Shown: positions 9,673 to 20,201, numbered from the stretch's first letter. The stretch: DNA of 64,000 nucleotides from Williamsia sp. 1135 (GCF_002095395.1 NZ_MJEI01000085.1:1-64000), one strand, 5' to 3'. Program-made: numbers and translations. The notes: generated by a model not told the origin, from the sequence alone.

Positions 9673-11131
9673 TCAAAGAGGCTTTATCAAGCACACCGAG
9701 CGGGAATTGCCCCAGCGGCGGCCGGTGCCCCTGCGGTTGATGGACTGGAAAGAGGTGTACGAGGACTTCGATCACGACACCCTCAAGACCCAGGCCAGTC
9801 GCTGCATGGACTGCGGAATCCCGTTCTGCCACAACGGTTGCCCCCTCGGCAACCTCATTCCCGAGTGGAATGACCTGGTGTACAAGGACCGCTGGGCCGA
9901 CGGCATCGAACGCCTGCATGCGACCAACAACTTCCCGGAGTTCACCGGTCGGTTGTGCCCGGCGCCCTGCGAGGCGTCGTGCGTGCTCGGCATCAATCAG
10001 CCGGCGGTCACCATCAAGCAGGTCGAGGTCGAACTCATCGACAATGCCTTCGACGAGGGCTGGGTCAAGCCGGTACTCCCGTCGGCCAAGACCGGCAAGT
10101 CGGTAGCCGTCGTCGGTTCCGGTCCTGCGGGCCTGGCTGCGGCGCAACAGCTAACCCGGGCCGGCCACGATGTGACGGTCTTCGAGCGGGCTGACCGCAT
10201 CGGTGGACTGCTGCGTTACGGCATCCCCGAGTTCAAGATGGAGAAGCGGCACATCGATCGCCGCCTCGAGCAGATGGAGGCCGAGGGCACGCAGTTCCGC
10301 CCAGGCGTCAACGTCGGTGTCGACCTCACGGTGGAGCAGTTGAGGGCCGATTTCGATTCTGTGATCCTCGCCAACGGATCGACCCAGGGTCGCGACCTGC
10401 CCATCCCCGGACGAGATCTCGACGGCATCCACCAGGCGATGGAGTTCCTGCCGTGGGCCAACCGGGTGCAGCAGGGCGACGACATCCTCGACGGCGAGGG
10501 CCAACCGCCGATCAGCGCCAAGGGCAAGAGGGTCATCATCATCGGCGGCGGCGACACCGGCGCAGACTGCCTCGGCACCTCGCTCCGGCAGGGCGCCGAG
10601 ATCGTGCACCAGTTCGAGATCATGCCCAGGCCGCCGGACGAGCGCGCCGAATCGACCCCGTGGCCGACGTACCCGCTGATGTTCCGGGTCTCCTCCGCCC
10701 ACGAAGAGGGCGGCGAGCGGGTGTTCTCCGTGAACACTGAGGAATTTGTCGGCAACGACGGCAAGGTCACCGGGTTGCGCGCGCACGAGGTCAAGATGAA
10801 CAACGGCCGGCCGGAGAAGATGGAGGGCAGCGACTTCGAACTCGAGGCCGATCTCGTCCTGCTCGCCATGGGCTTCGTCGGACCCGAGCGTGCCGACTTC
10901 CTCGACAAGCTCGGCGTCGACTACAACGAGCGCGGAAACGTCAAGCGTAACGACAACTTCGAGACGACCGTGCCCGGAGTTTTCGTCGCCGGAGACGCCG
11001 GTCGTGGGCAGTCGCTGATCGTCTGGGCGATTGCCGAGGGAAGGGCTGCAGCCGCCGCTGCGGACCGTTTCCTCGCTGGTGCGACACTGCTGCCGGCACC
11101 GATCGTCCCGACGCAGGCGCCGCAGCGGTAG
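9665..11131 (+). CDS. gltD: glutamate synthase small subunit
   Basis: The beta subunit, 488 aa: an NADPH-oxidising flavoprotein that passes electrons through [4Fe-4S] clusters to GltB. The N-terminal cysteines are at 47, 50, 55 and 59 ([14 protein letters not shown]) and at 98, 102 and 106. The FAD dinucleotide fold [11 protein letters not shown] starts at residue 151, and a second fold, [11 protein letters not shown], is for NADPH. The ATG-like C-terminal segment [21 protein letters not shown] is the usual FAD-contact motif. The start is GTG at 9665, inside gltB. Confidence 0.97.
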   Translation: MADQRGFIKHTERELPQRRPVPLRLMDWKEVYEDFDHDTLKTQASRCMDCGIPFCHNGCPLGNLIPEWNDLVYKDRWADGIERLHATNNFPEFTGRLCPAPCEASCVLGINQPAVTIKQVEVELIDNAFDEGWVKPVLPSAKTGKSVAVVGSGPAGLAAAQQLTRAGHDVTVFERADRIGGLLRYGIPEFKMEKRHIDRRLEQMEAEGTQFRPGVNVGVDLTVEQLRADFDSVILANGSTQGRDLPIPGRDLDGIHQAMEFLPWANRVQQGDDILDGEGQPPISAKGKRVIIIGGGDTGADCLGTSLRQGAEIVHQFEIMPRPPDERAESTPWPTYPLMFRVSSAHEEGGERVFSVNTEEFVGNDGKVTGLRAHEVKMNNGRPEKMEGSDFELEADLVLLAMGFVGPERADFLDKLGVDYNERGNVKRNDNFETTVPGVFVAGDAGRGQSLIVWAIAEGRAAAAAADRFLAGATLLPAPIVPTQAPQR

Positions 11132-11242
11132 GACTCGCGAAACCGAGTCCGAACTGTAATGATGAGTCCGGGTCCGGGGAGCTTCCGAGTCAGATGACGG
11201 GTGGGGAACTGCCCGGCGCGATCTATGAACGAAGGACAGTAC

Positions 11243-12151
11243 ATGCGTGTGCGGCGGTGGGTCAGTGCTCTGGCGGCAGGAATCTTGACGGCGGGGACCG
11301 TCAGCGTTCTATCCGCACCGACGGCGCTTGCTGATCCTGCGGACTGCCCGGAGCTCTATGTCCTGGCCATCCCGGGAACCTGGGAGAACTCGGCCGACGG
11401 GCAGGTGCCCGGCATGTTGTCGTACCCGACCTCCGGTCTCGGATCGGAGACCCGGGTCCAGCTGGTCGGTTACAACGCCACCGCGTTCCCGTGGGAGACC
11501 GGCGGCAGCATCTACGGCAAGTCGAAGGCCCAGGCCGTCGCCAACGCCGAGGGCCTGGCCATCACCATGACCAAACGGTGCCCCGCCACCAAGGTCGCGG
11601 TGATCGGCTACAGCCAAGGCGCCGACGCTGCGGGCGACTTCGCCGCCGAAGTCGGCACCCGACGCGGTGTCATCAAGCCGAGCCAGTTCGCGGGCGCCGT
11701 GTTGATCTCGGATCCGCGACGCACCAAGAGGGACGCGCTCATCGGTCCCAAGCTGTCCGGTGAAGGCAACGGTGGACCCCGCCAGGGCGGATTCGGCTGG
11801 GTCAGTGATCGCACCTTCACGATCTGCGAGCCCGGCGACCAGTACTGCAACATTCCGCGCGACTACTACGTCTCGCGGATCGCCGGTTACCTTGCGGAGA
11901 CCAGTGACCCCAACCCCGATCAGCTCGCTCAGTACCAGGCCGAGGCCTGGGCGATCGTCAGCGAGCTGGTGACCAAGGGTGGACCGGGCGCACTCGTCGA
12001 CGAACTGAGCAACGAGAAGGCACGCGCACAGATCGTCGCGTTCAACCGTTTCCTGCAGTCCGGTTCGCACGGGGACTACGCCAACTTCCAGGTGGAGCCG
12101 GGCGTCACCGCACTGCAGTGGGCACAGAACTATCTTGCAGGCCTCGCCTGA
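11243..12151 (+). CDS. secreted cutinase-family esterase (Culp type)
   Basis: A 302-aa alpha/beta hydrolase exported by a Sec signal peptide (MRVRRWVSALAAG..., cleavage near ALA-DPAD). Nucleophile Ser124 lies in GYSQGADAAG, the cutinase family motif. The region around CEPGDQYC supplies the acid and a disulfide. Mycobacterial relatives (Culp proteins) hydrolyse esters, phospholipids or trehalose mycolates at the cell surface. Of three in-frame starts (11201, 11225, 11243) I chose ATG 11243 because GAAGGA lies 6-7 nt before it and the signal peptide then has normal length. Stop and 3' flank include GCCTGACC/GGTCAGGC arms that could form a hairpin. Confidence 0.9.
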   Translation: MRVRRWVSALAAGILTAGTVSVLSAPTALADPADCPELYVLAIPGTWENSADGQVPGMLSYPTSGLGSETRVQLVGYNATAFPWETGGSIYGKSKAQAVANAEGLAITMTKRCPATKVAVIGYSQGADAAGDFAAEVGTRRGVIKPSQFAGAVLISDPRRTKRDALIGPKLSGEGNGGPRQGGFGWVSDRTFTICEPGDQYCNIPRDYYVSRIAGYLAETSDPNPDQLAQYQAEAWAIVSELVTKGGPGALVDELSNEKARAQIVAFNRFLQSGSHGDYANFQVEPGVTALQWAQNYLAGLA

Positions 12152-12435
12152 CCTTCCGCGTAGCCGACCTGAGGGTCAGGCCACCCCATCGTGTGATCAG
12201 TGGGACAGATGTGACTCGCCCGCGTGTTCTGCCCGATAGGGCGCCCGCACCGGCGTAACGTGGCCCACGTCACAGCGTTTGGAGATGTTGTCGCGATGAC
12301 CTGCGAAGAGTAACAACGCTTTTGGTCCTGGCGACATATCGCGAGAGATGCTTGTGTCCCGACTGGCGATGTGCCGGCCGACGACATACAGTATCGACAA
12401 AAGTATTCACTGCACTAAACAGGATGTGATCCGTC
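12152..12435. other. 284-bp intergenic region
   Basis: No gene seen. The 3' half is AT-richer than its surroundings (around 12380-12420, with two GTAT-containing segments) and may hold a promoter for the small plus-strand ORF at 12436. The 5' end holds the imperfect hairpin after the esterase gene. Confidence 0.4.
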
Positions 12436-12603
12436 GTGAAGCTGGCGAACCCCCGCACCCGCCGCCGCACTCAACTGCTCGGAATGACCCCGCATATCTT
12501 CGGGTCCGATGGGTACATCGCCCACCGGCGTCTCGCGCGGCGGCTGCCCGAGAACGGCGAACGACTCGTCACCACGGCCGAACTCCGCAGCTTCAACCTC
12601 TGA
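12436..12603 (+). CDS. small hypothetical protein, 55 aa
   Basis: GTG 12436 to TGA 12601-12603 encodes a basic protein starting MKLANPRTRRRTQLLG and ending LVTTAELRSFNL. I count about 46 of 55 codons ending in G or C, as expected for a real gene here, and AGGA lies 11 nt before the start. Its end overlaps the convergent hydrolase gene by 11 bp. I do not recognise the family. The RTRRRTQLLG segment and the HRRLARRLP helix are strongly basic, so nucleic acid or ribosome binding is possible but unproven. Confidence 0.6.
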   Translation: MKLANPRTRRRTQLLGMTPHIFGSDGYIAHRRLARRLPENGERLVTTAELRSFNL

Positions 12604-13465
12604 CGGTCACCCCGGCGGCGAAATCGCCGATCAATCTCGCGGCGACGTCGGGTTGCTGCACGATGAAGAAGTGCCGCGCCGGGATCACCGGCGTATACGT
12701 AGCGCCGAGGAATCGCGCATAGCGACGCTGCTTCCAGTTCCAGAACAGCCGCACCGGCGTGCGTCGTCCCGGTAGCGCCGACACGACGTGGACCGGCGCA
12801 GTCAGCGGATGGGTCCGCCGCAGCGCAACCAGCTGCGAGTTGAGAACCCCGAACGCCGCCTGCTCGACCAAGAGAGCCCGCGGGAATCGGGTTCCGTTGA
12901 ACACCTCGGATATCCAGTGGCGTTGCGTCGCGGTGAATCCGCCCGGCGGACCCGGCGACGTCGCGATCGCGTGTCCCTTGATCCCGGCCGACCGCGGCAG
13001 ACGCAGGGCCTTGATGAACCGCGCCGCCACATGCGCGAGCCGGTTGCTCCAGCCGGGTGGCACCAGCTGCAGCGGAAGCATCACGTACGAGCCGTCGAGC
13101 ATGATCACGCCCGCGACCCGGTCCGGTCTACTCCTCGCGTAGCCCTCGACGTAGAGCGACGCCAGGGAGTGCCCGGCCAGCAGGACGGGTTCGGCGATCC
13201 CGAGGACGTCGAGGACTGCGTCGATCCGGTCGACCTCCGCGGCGATCGACGGGATCTGGCCGGGAGGCAAAGGGTCGGACAGGCCATAACCGGGCCGGTC
13301 GTACCGGATCACCGTGTAGCGGTCCCGGAGGATCTCGGTGACCTGATCGAAGTCGAACCAGTTGCCGCCCAACGCCGCGAGGAACAGCAGCGGCGGCCCC
13401 TCACCGTCGACCACGACATGGGTACGAAGCCCCGCAATCGCGTGGAACCTCCCGGGTGGCTGCAC
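12593..13465 (-). CDS. alpha/beta hydrolase
   Basis: A 290-aa alpha/beta-fold hydrolase. Visible: an oxyanion-region strand (LLFLAALGGNWFDF), the conserved YDRPGYGLSDP loop, and the nucleophile elbow GHSLA with Ser100. A His in the final third (ARHFFIVQQPDVAARL) is the likely catalytic base. It has no signal peptide. Start: GTG 13465 is preceded by TAAACT and a 7-nt spacer, a leaderless arrangement. A longer GTG start at 13516 would overlap the upstream gene. Its ester or amide substrate is unknown. It is the last gene of the lysX minus-strand run. Confidence 0.85.
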   Translation of the reverse strand: MQPPGRFHAIAGLRTHVVVDGEGPPLLFLAALGGNWFDFDQVTEILRDRYTVIRYDRPGYGLSDPLPPGQIPSIAAEVDRIDAVLDVLGIAEPVLLAGHSLASLYVEGYARSRPDRVAGVIMLDGSYVMLPLQLVPPGWSNRLAHVAARFIKALRLPRSAGIKGHAIATSPGPPGGFTATQRHWISEVFNGTRFPRALLVEQAAFGVLNSQLVALRRTHPLTAPVHVVSALPGRRTPVRLFWNWKQRRYARFLGATYTPVIPARHFFIVQQPDVAARLIGDFAAGVTVRG

Positions 13466-13490
13466 CTGCGCAAGTTTAGGCCGGGTAGCT

Positions 13491-14231
13491 CTACTCGCGC
13501 CCGCCGACGAGGTCACGCATCCGTTCGCGTCGGTTCACGTACTTCTCGTAGCGCCGCTCCGCGCGCGCGATCTTCTTCGGGGAGTAGAACCGTTTTGCCC
13601 AGAACGAGGTCGGATGGGCCAGCCGGCACGCTCCGACGAATCCGAGCAGCGGCACCGGCAGCCCGATCAATCCGGTGGCCAGCTTGCCCTTGAGCAGGGT
13701 GATGACGGAATAGGTGATGTGGATGACGACGCTGCCGGCGGTCACCAGGATGCCGAGCGTGTTTGCGCCGGGCTCGTTGACGCCGATCGGTGAGGTCCCC
13801 ACCAACAGGGCCAGACCCACGACGGCTGCGATCATGACGGCGTCGATCGACTTACGGCCCTCTTCGGACCAGTAGACGTCTTCGAGGTGAAGCCACAAGG
13901 CGAACTCGTCGAGGGCCAGCGCAGCGCCGATCCCGAACATGGCGGCGAGGACCTCGCGCCATGGGGAGTCGGGCTGAAAGCGGAACTCGAGCAGACCGGC
14001 CACGAGGATCAGCAGGATGCCCCACACCTGATGGTGGATGTGCACGCCACCGATGTAGATGTCGTTGACGGCGCCGCCGGCATCGGCGTCCTCCGTCGGC
14101 GGCGCCGCACTGCGGGCCTTGATCTTCCGGGTGATCGCGCGGGTGATCCCGTAGGTGACGACGAACCCGATCAACGCCACCAGCGCGGCGGACCGGCCGG
14201 TGTCGACGATGTGCTTGATGTACCAGTCCAC
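13491..14231 (-). CDS. conserved integral membrane protein
   Basis: A 246-aa protein with about six hydrophobic segments, starting MDWYIKHIVDTGR. A conserved DIYIGGVHIHHQVWGILLIL stretch carries a His cluster (HIHH), and LALDEFALWLHLEDVYW carries Asp/Glu/His in a membrane setting, possibly a metal site. The C-terminal 50 residues are basic and cytoplasmic. From memory, similar uncharacterised proteins sit near lysX in related genomes, but no function is known to me. It lies between lysX and the hydrolase. Confidence 0.8.
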   Translation of the reverse strand: MDWYIKHIVDTGRSAALVALIGFVVTYGITRAITRKIKARSAAPPTEDADAGGAVNDIYIGGVHIHHQVWGILLILVAGLLEFRFQPDSPWREVLAAMFGIGAALALDEFALWLHLEDVYWSEEGRKSIDAVMIAAVVGLALLVGTSPIGVNEPGANTLGILVTAGSVVIHITYSVITLLKGKLATGLIGLPVPLLGFVGACRLAHPTSFWAKRFYSPKKIARAERRYEKYVNRRERMRDLVGGRE

Positions 14232-14235
14232 TGAT

Positions 14236-14439
14236 TCAGCCCGCCGACCGTGCCGAACCGGCCGTCGACCGTGCCGAACCAGCCGTCGACCGTGCCGAAC
14301 CAGCCGTCGACCGTGCCGATGTCATCGCGTCAGGCCTCGGGGCCCCGATCTCGAGCGGCATCTTTGGCACGCTCGATGCGATCTTTGGCACGGTCGGCGG
14401 CGTTATCGGCACGGTCGGCGGTTCCGGTAGCGACGTCAC
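14236..14439 (-). CDS. doubtful small ORF covering a 21-bp repeat
   Basis: GTG 14439 overlaps the lysX stop (GTGA) and opens a 67-codon frame, Pro/Val-rich at first and ending in three ARSTAGS heptads. A second minus-strand frame over the same DNA reads [20 protein letters not shown], an amphipathic helix pattern, but it lacks a clear start. Only about 75 percent of codons in the first frame end in G/C by my count. Either could be real, or the segment may be non-coding repeat DNA. Confidence 0.3.
   Translation of the reverse strand: MTSLPEPPTVPITPPTVPKIASSVPKMPLEIGAPRPDAMTSARSTAGSARSTAGSARSTAGSARSAG
14248..14319. repeat. 21-bp direct tandem repeat, about 3.4 copies
   Basis: The unit CCGTGCCGAACCAGCCGTCGA is not written in full beyond its arms here: it begins CCGTGCCGAACC and ends GCCGTCGA. 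Copies run 14248-14268 (one A-to-G change), 14269-14289, 14290-14310 and partial 14311-14319. A 21-bp period keeps frame, so a coding origin (7-aa repeat) is possible. Copy number probably varies between strains. Confidence 0.9.
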
Positions 14440-17400
14440 TTCGGCTTGGCGAGCGGGAACGCGAGGGTTTCGCGGATCGACTGCCCGGTGAGGAGCATGA
14501 CGATCCGGTCGACACCGATGCCCAGACCACCGGTCGGGAACATTCCGTGTTCGAGGGCCTGCAGGAAGTCCTCGTCGAGTTCCATCGCCTCGGGGTCGCC
14601 GCCGGCCGACAGCAGTGACTGCTCGGTGAGGCGTTTGCGTTGCTCCACCGGATCGGTCAACTCGGTGTAGGCGGTACCCAGCTCGACCCCCCACGCCACC
14701 AGGTCCCAGCGCTCGGTGACACCGGGAATGGTCCGGTGCTGCCGGGTCAGCGGCGACACCGACGTCGGGAAGTCCTTGTAGAACGTCGGGAACGTCGTCT
14801 GATCCTCGACGAGATGCTCGTACATCTCGAGCGCCACCTGTCCGGCGTCCCAGTCGTTGCGGTAGGGGATCTCGTGCTTGTCGCACAACGCTTTGAGGGT
14901 GTCGACGTCGGTGTACGGGGTGACTTCTTCGTCGATCGCCTCGGACACCGCGCCGTGCAGCGTCTTCACCGGCCACTCGCCGGAGATGTCGACCTTCTCG
15001 ATCTCCCCGTCCTTGCCCTCGATGTAGACCACCTGCTCGCCGTGTGCGGCAACAGCGGCGTTCTGGATCATCTCCCGGGTCAGATGCAGCATCCGATCGT
15101 AATCGCTGTGTGCCTCATAGGCTTCCAGGCTCGTGAACTCGGGGTTGTGCTTGAAGTCCACGCCCTCGTTGCGGAAGTTGCGGCCCATCTCGAAGACGCG
15201 TTCCAGCCCACCGACGCACAGTCGCTTGAGGTAGAGCTCCGGCGCGATGCGCAGATAGAGGTCGAGGTCATAGGCGTTGATGTGCGTGCGGAACGGCGCT
15301 GCGTTGGCGCCGCCGTGTATCTGCTGGAGGATCGGGGTCTCGACCTCCATGTAGTCGCGACCACCCAGATAGTCCCGCATCGACTTCACGATCGCGCTGT
15401 GCACGCGCATCAGCTCGCGCGCCTTGGGGTTGATCGTCAGGTCCACATACCGCTGGCGGACGCGGGCCTCGGGATCTGTCAGGCCACTCCACTTGTCGGG
15501 CAACGGATGCAGGCACTTGCCGAGCATCCGCCAGTCCTTGGCCAGCAGCGACAGCTCGCCCTTGCGGCTGCGGCCGACGACACCGCTGACCTCGATGAGA
15601 TCCCCGAGGTCGACGGTGCTCGCCAGGTCCAAGGTGTCGGGACGCAGTGCGCTCGCGTCAACGAGGACCTGCATGTCGCCACTCCAGTCGCGGAGGTCAG
15701 CGAAGACGACCTTGCCGAAGTCGCGCATGCGGATGACGCGACCGGCGATCCGGCCGGTCGTCCCCTCGGGGGCGGCCACCGCCTCGGCGATGGTGTGGGT
15801 GGGGGGATAGGCGGGTGGATAGGGGTCGACGCCCGCGGCGGTGAGCTGCTCGAGTTTCGCCAGCCGGACGCGGACCTGCTCGGGCCGCCGCGGACCGCGG
15901 TGCTCGGCCTTCTCCATACCGGCGATCTCGGCGGCGACGGCATCGACGTCGACACCCTCGGGGATCGACGACGCCTGCCCGGTGAAGTCCCGGCCCTTGC
16001 CGAACTTGGGGAGTTTCACGAACCCCTCGTTGACGACGGCCGCGAGCCCGACTCGCGGAACCGTCCGGGCATCTTCGAAACAGAGGAAGCGCGGCACCCA
16101 CTCGGGCTGATACTTGGCGTTCGACTTGTAGAGCGATTCCATCTGCACGTACTTGGATGCGAAGGTCAATGCGCCGTACATAGTGCGCATGATCGGGCCC
16201 GCGCCGATCTGGCCGCCCTCTTCGAACACGGCGCGGAAGGCGGCGAAGTTCATCGAGATGTACAGGATCCCGAACGCCTCGGCGTTCTCGGCGAACTCGG
16301 TCACCATGGTCTCGGTGAGCCCGTTGATCGAGTTGTGGTCGCGGCGCATCACGTCGAGCGAGGCTCCGGTGGTGCCCCACGGCACGAACGAGAGCATGCC
16401 GACGACCTTCTCGTCGTCGGTACCGGCGTTCTGCACTGCTTCGACGAGGATCGACCGGCCGTCCTGCGGATCGCCCAGGCGGCCGAGCGCCATGGAGAAG
16501 CCGCGTTCTTCGTCGGTGTCACGCCAGGCGTCGGCGCGGCCGATCATCGCGCCCATCTGCTCTTCGCTCAGGTCTTCGTGACGGGCGATACGCACCGTGA
16601 TCCCAGCGCGCTTGGTACGGGCAACCGACTGCCGCACGGCTTTCATGTCCGGACCGTTGAGGTTGTATCCGCGGGTGTGGACGATCGCCTCGTCACCGAT
16701 GTTCAGCGTGGTGAATCCAGCCGCTTCCCAGACCTCGGCCCCGTGGATGCTGACGCCGATCGCACCCGGATGCCATCCGTATTGATCGCAGACCTTGATG
16801 AACTCGGCAACCGCTTCGGGCCAGTACTTCTTGTCGCCGACGGGGTCTCCGCCGGCCATGGCGGTGCCGACTTCGACGCGGTAGGTGATCGCCGCCATGC
16901 CGTTCGGAGCGAAGACGACAGCCTTGTCGTGCCGGGTGGAGAAGAACGCCAGCGAATCGTCGCCGCTGTACCCCTCGATCAGCAAGCGGATGAGGCGTTC
17001 GTCCGCAGGCGTCATGGAGTTGCTGGAGCGCTGCGACCGGAACAGGATCAGCGCGGCCGCGATGAGTGCCAGGGCACCGAGCAGGCCGAGGAAGGTCTCC
17101 AGCGCGGCGTAGGTGTGGTGGTTGTCGAAGTCGGTGGAGACGTCGATCGAGCCGAAGGTCACGACGTGGTTGATCGCGTAGGGCAACCGTTCGGACTGCT
17201 TCAGGTCGCGCGGCCAGATCTCCACCAGGCCCCAACCGATCAGGGAAGCCGCGACCAGACCGGCGACGAGAACACCGAGCGCACGCCAGATCGCGCCTCG
17301 GCGGACCTTCGTATAGAACTGCCGGTAACTGGCTATGAGATAGCCGAGAGCGAGCAACTGGATCGCGAGGCCGATGAAGATGTTGACCCGGACCACCGTG

Positions 17401-17786
17401 TCGACACCGTTCTCGGAGGCGAAGGGCTCGAACAGATAGATGACGTTGGCCGTGCCGAACAGCAGGATGTAGACGACGGTGAGCCACCAGGCGATCCGCT
17501 TTCGCGAAGCGAGAGCAAACGCCAACAGCGCCAGCACGAATGCCCACGCGAAACTGGTGTCGGGGGCAACGACAATGTAATTGTCGACGTACGTGCGAGG
17601 CACTTCCGTGAGCCGGCGGAATTGCACCGAGAGACTGCTGATGAGGGATATCGCGGCGAGAACGCCGACCACCCAACTCGTGTGCCGGGGTGCGTTCTTG
17701 AAAAATCCCGACGGGACGGTCCTCCGCACCATGTGATGCTCGGTTGGCCTTGCCAATTCCTGGCTTTCAGGTAAATCCACGCTCAC
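14436..17786 (-). CDS. lysX: bifunctional lysylphosphatidylglycerol synthase / lysyl-tRNA synthetase
   Basis: A 1116-aa two-part enzyme. The N-terminal 240 residues hold several membrane helices. A DUF2156 transferase domain follows, which moves lysine from Lys-tRNA to phosphatidylglycerol. The C-terminal third is a class II lysyl-tRNA synthetase: OB fold, then motif 2 near [13 protein letters not shown] and motif 3 near [16 protein letters not shown]. tuberculosis LysX has the same layout and protects against cationic peptides. Start: GTG 17786 with GAAAGG 8-11 nt upstream, preferred over longer frames reaching 17915. Divergent from the S4 gene at 17849. Confidence 0.95.
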   Translation of the reverse strand: MSVDLPESQELARPTEHHMVRRTVPSGFFKNAPRHTSWVVGVLAAISLISSLSVQFRRLTEVPRTYVDNYIVVAPDTSFAWAFVLALLAFALASRKRIAWWLTVVYILLFGTANVIYLFEPFASENGVDTVVRVNIFIGLAIQLLALGYLIASYRQFYTKVRRGAIWRALGVLVAGLVAASLIGWGLVEIWPRDLKQSERLPYAINHVVTFGSIDVSTDFDNHHTYAALETFLGLLGALALIAAALILFRSQRSSNSMTPADERLIRLLIEGYSGDDSLAFFSTRHDKAVVFAPNGMAAITYRVEVGTAMAGGDPVGDKKYWPEAVAEFIKVCDQYGWHPGAIGVSIHGAEVWEAAGFTTLNIGDEAIVHTRGYNLNGPDMKAVRQSVARTKRAGITVRIARHEDLSEEQMGAMIGRADAWRDTDEERGFSMALGRLGDPQDGRSILVEAVQNAGTDDEKVVGMLSFVPWGTTGASLDVMRRDHNSINGLTETMVTEFAENAEAFGILYISMNFAAFRAVFEEGGQIGAGPIMRTMYGALTFASKYVQMESLYKSNAKYQPEWVPRFLCFEDARTVPRVGLAAVVNEGFVKLPKFGKGRDFTGQASSIPEGVDVDAVAAEIAGMEKAEHRGPRRPEQVRVRLAKLEQLTAAGVDPYPPAYPPTHTIAEAVAAPEGTTGRIAGRVIRMRDFGKVVFADLRDWSGDMQVLVDASALRPDTLDLASTVDLGDLIEVSGVVGRSRKGELSLLAKDWRMLGKCLHPLPDKWSGLTDPEARVRQRYVDLTINPKARELMRVHSAIVKSMRDYLGGRDYMEVETPILQQIHGGANAAPFRTHINAYDLDLYLRIAPELYLKRLCVGGLERVFEMGRNFRNEGVDFKHNPEFTSLEAYEAHSDYDRMLHLTREMIQNAAVAAHGEQVVYIEGKDGEIEKVDISGEWPVKTLHGAVSEAIDEEVTPYTDVDTLKALCDKHEIPYRNDWDAGQVALEMYEHLVEDQTTFPTFYKDFPTSVSPLTRQHRTIPGVTERWDLVAWGVELGTAYTELTDPVEQRKRLTEQSLLSAGGDPEAMELDEDFLQALEHGMFPTGGLGIGVDRIVMLLTGQSIRETLAFPLAKPK

Positions 17787-17848
17787 AGGTGTTGCCTTTC
17801 CACGGCTGGTCCGACGTAACGTTAGCGTGGCGATGCGATGATTGAACG

Positions 17849-18094
17849 GTGAGCCGAGAAACAATTCCGATCCGCGACAACACCATCCGCCTGGGCCAGT
17901 TCTTGAAACTCGCAAATTTGATCGAATCCGGGTCGGAAGCGAAAGAAGTGATCGCCGACGGGCTGGTGAGCGTCAACGGTGACACCGAGACCCGACGGGG
18001 CCGGCAACTGGTGATCGGAGACGTGGTGGAGATCGGTGGTACCGAGGCGGTCGTCGGGTCCGGAGATGCGCCGGAACCGGACATCAATTGGTGA
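17849..18094 (+). CDS. S4-domain RNA-binding protein
   Basis: An 81-aa protein made almost wholly of one S4 domain: ...[20 protein letters not shown], then [21 protein letters not shown]. Such free-standing S4 proteins (YbcJ/RlbA type) bind structured RNA, often ribosomal. The start is GTG 17849. It is transcribed divergently from lysX across a 62-bp gap that must hold both promoters. Confidence 0.88.
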   Translation: MSRETIPIRDNTIRLGQFLKLANLIESGSEAKEVIADGLVSVNGDTETRRGRQLVIGDVVEIGGTEAVVGSGDAPEPDINW

Positions 18095-18148
18095 CCGACA
18101 CGAAGCCTTGTTACCGGTGAGTAAGTACGAGTCGTTACGCTGTTGTCC

Positions 18149-18634
18149 ATGACTGAGACGACCTTTGTGGCGACGGCTGATCTGGTAGACGAGATCGGCC
18201 CGGACGTACGCAGCTGCGATCTTCAACTCACCCAATACGGGGGCAGGCGTGAGTTCGCCGGCCGGGTCACGACGGTGCGCTGCCTGCAGGACAATGCCCT
18301 GCTCAAGGAGGTTCTCGGCGAGCCGGGCAACGGTGGGGTGCTGGTGATCGACGGCTCCGGATCGCTGCACACCGCCCTCGTCGGTGATGTGATTGCGGAA
18401 CTGGGTCGCTCCAACGGCTGGGCGGGGATCATCGTCAACGGCGCGATCCGCGACGCCAAGATCATCGGGACCCTGGACATCGGCGTGAAGGCGCTGGGGA
18501 CCAATCCCCGCAAGTCCACCAAGTCCGGCGCAGGGGAGCGTGATGTGCCCGTCGAGCTCGGTGGCATCACCTTCACTCCCGGCGATCTGGCGTACAGCGA
18601 CGACGACGGCATCGTCCTCGTCGCGTCTGAATAG
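18149..18634 (+). CDS. rraA: RraA-family protein (RNase E regulator or 4-hydroxy-4-methyl-2-oxoglutarate aldolase fold)
   Basis: A 161-aa protein with the full RraA fold: TADLVDEIG at the start, [20 protein letters not shown] in the middle, and [13 protein letters not shown] followed by PRKSTKSG. Members form ring trimers. In E. coli RraA inhibits RNase E, while others are divalent-metal-dependent aldolases. G-x20-R-D residues typical of aldolases are partly present (GAIRD), so both roles stay possible. Start: ATG 18149 follows TACGCT with a 7-nt spacer, consistent with a leaderless mRNA. gabD2 follows after 13 bp. Confidence 0.88.
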   Translation: MTETTFVATADLVDEIGPDVRSCDLQLTQYGGRREFAGRVTTVRCLQDNALLKEVLGEPGNGGVLVIDGSGSLHTALVGDVIAELGRSNGWAGIIVNGAIRDAKIIGTLDIGVKALGTNPRKSTKSGAGERDVPVELGGITFTPGDLAYSDDDGIVLVASE

Positions 18635-18647
18635 GGGAAGAAGAATC

Positions 18648-20201
18648 ATGGCGAAACCAGATACAGCGACATTTGACCGGTTGCGCGGACTCATCGCGAT
18701 CGACGACCTCGGATCCCGGCCGACGCGACCGGTGCTGGAGGCGTTCAGTGGCACCGAGATGACGACGGTTCCGGTGGGTACCGCCGAGGACGTCGATGCC
18801 GCGTTCGAGATCGCGCGCGCAGCACAGCGCCCGTGGGCGCAGGTGTGGCCACGTGAGCGGGCGGCGGTGCTCATCGAGTTCGCCGCCTTGGTGATGAAGA
18901 ATCTCGACGCGCTGGCCGACATGGCGCAGGCCGAGACGGGCAAGGCGCGAAGCTATGCCCAGGAAGAGGTGCTCGACGTCGCGATGACCGCACGGCACTA
19001 CGCCAAGACCGGCCCGAAGCTGCTCGCCGCGGGCAAGGTCAAAGGCATGCTGCCGCTCGCGACGGACGCCCGGGTGCGCTATCAGCCCAAGGGTGTCGTC
19101 GGTGTGATCTCGCCGTGGAACTACCCGATGACCCTCGCGGTGTCGGACGGCCTGGCCGCCTTGATGGCCGGCAATGCCGTGGTCCTCAAGCCGGACAGCC
19201 AGACGCCGTATTGCGCGCTGGCGATGGTGGAGCTGCTCTACAAAGCCGGTCTGCCCAAGGAACTGTTCGCAGTGGTCCCGGGTCCGGGTTCAGTTGTGGG
19301 ACAAGCGATTGTCGCCAAGGCGGACTATCTGATGTTCACCGGCTCGTCGGCGACGGGCGCGCAGCTCGCCGAACAGTGCGGTCGCCGCCTGATCGGCTTC
19401 TCCGCCGAACTCGGGGGCAAGAACCCGATGATCATCACCAAGACCGCGGACATCGACAACGCGGTCGAGGGGGCTGTGCGCGCCTGCTACTCCAACTCCG
19501 GGCAGCTGTGCATCTCCATCGAACGCATCTACGTGGAGAACCCCGTCGCCGAGGAGTTCTCGGCGAAGTTCGCCAAACGGGTCGCCGAAATGAAACTGGG
19601 CAGCGCGTACGACTTCACCACTGAGATGGGATCGCTCGCCTCAGCGGCCCAGGTCGACACTGTCGCCGCCCATGTCGCGGATGCCAAAGAGAAAGGCGCG
19701 GTGGTCCTGGCAGGCGGTAACCGCCGTGACGACCTCGGACCGTTCTTCTTCGAGCCGACCGTGCTGACCGGAGTCGCCGAGGGTATGGAGTGCTTTGCGG
19801 CCGAGACCTTCGGGCCACTTGTCGCGATCTATCCGGTGGACACCGTGGCCGAAGCGGTGAAACGAGCCAACGACACCGAATACGGGTTGAACGCCAGCGT
19901 CTTCGCAGGGTCGTCGGACGAGGGCCGCAAGATCGCCGCGGAACTGCGGGCGGGCACGGTGAACCTGAACGAGGGATACGCCGCCGCGTGGGGTTCCACT
20001 GCCGCTCCGATGGGCGGGATGGGGATCTCCGGGGTCGGGCGCCGCCACGGCGCCGAGGGGTTGCTGAAGTACACCGAGCCGCAGACCGTCGCCGAACAGC
20101 GGGTCATCGGTCTCGGCGGCATCAAGGGCGTGCCACGGAGTCTGTTCCTGCGGATCGTGCCGACCTTCATCAAGTCGCTGAAGTTCCTGCCCGGACGGTA
20201 A
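18648..20201 (+). CDS. gabD2: succinate-semialdehyde dehydrogenase (NADP+)
   Basis: A 517-aa aldehyde dehydrogenase. Catalytic Cys288 lies in NSGQLCISIER and general base Glu254 in FSAELGGKNP. The cofactor loop has GVISPWNYPMTL and MFTGSSATG. Length and sequence closely follow M. tuberculosis GabD2 (recalled), including the N-terminal FDRLRGL/IAIDDL block and C-terminal YTEPQT. It oxidises succinate semialdehyde to succinate, linking GABA or a variant TCA route. ATG 18648 has GGGGAAGAAG upstream. It is probably co-transcribed with rraA. Confidence 0.92.
   Translation: MAKPDTATFDRLRGLIAIDDLGSRPTRPVLEAFSGTEMTTVPVGTAEDVDAAFEIARAAQRPWAQVWPRERAAVLIEFAALVMKNLDALADMAQAETGKARSYAQEEVLDVAMTARHYAKTGPKLLAAGKVKGMLPLATDARVRYQPKGVVGVISPWNYPMTLAVSDGLAALMAGNAVVLKPDSQTPYCALAMVELLYKAGLPKELFAVVPGPGSVVGQAIVAKADYLMFTGSSATGAQLAEQCGRRLIGFSAELGGKNPMIITKTADIDNAVEGAVRACYSNSGQLCISIERIYVENPVAEEFSAKFAKRVAEMKLGSAYDFTTEMGSLASAAQVDTVAAHVADAKEKGAVVLAGGNRRDDLGPFFFEPTVLTGVAEGMECFAAETFGPLVAIYPVDTVAEAVKRANDTEYGLNASVFAGSSDEGRKIAAELRAGTVNLNEGYAAAWGSTAAPMGGMGISGVGRRHGAEGLLKYTEPQTVAEQRVIGLGGIKGVPRSLFLRIVPTFIKSLKFLPGR

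Noticed and set aside
12348-12722. 124-codon plus-strand frame overlapping the small protein and hydrolase genes
   Set aside because: It lies in a different frame from the better-supported 56-codon ORF and runs into the antisense of the hydrolase gene.
14640-17774. Open frame of over 1000 codons on the plus strand opposite lysX
   Set aside because: It is antisense to a complete lysX with all motifs. Long antisense frames are expected in high-GC DNA, and its product is low-complexity and lacks any family motif.
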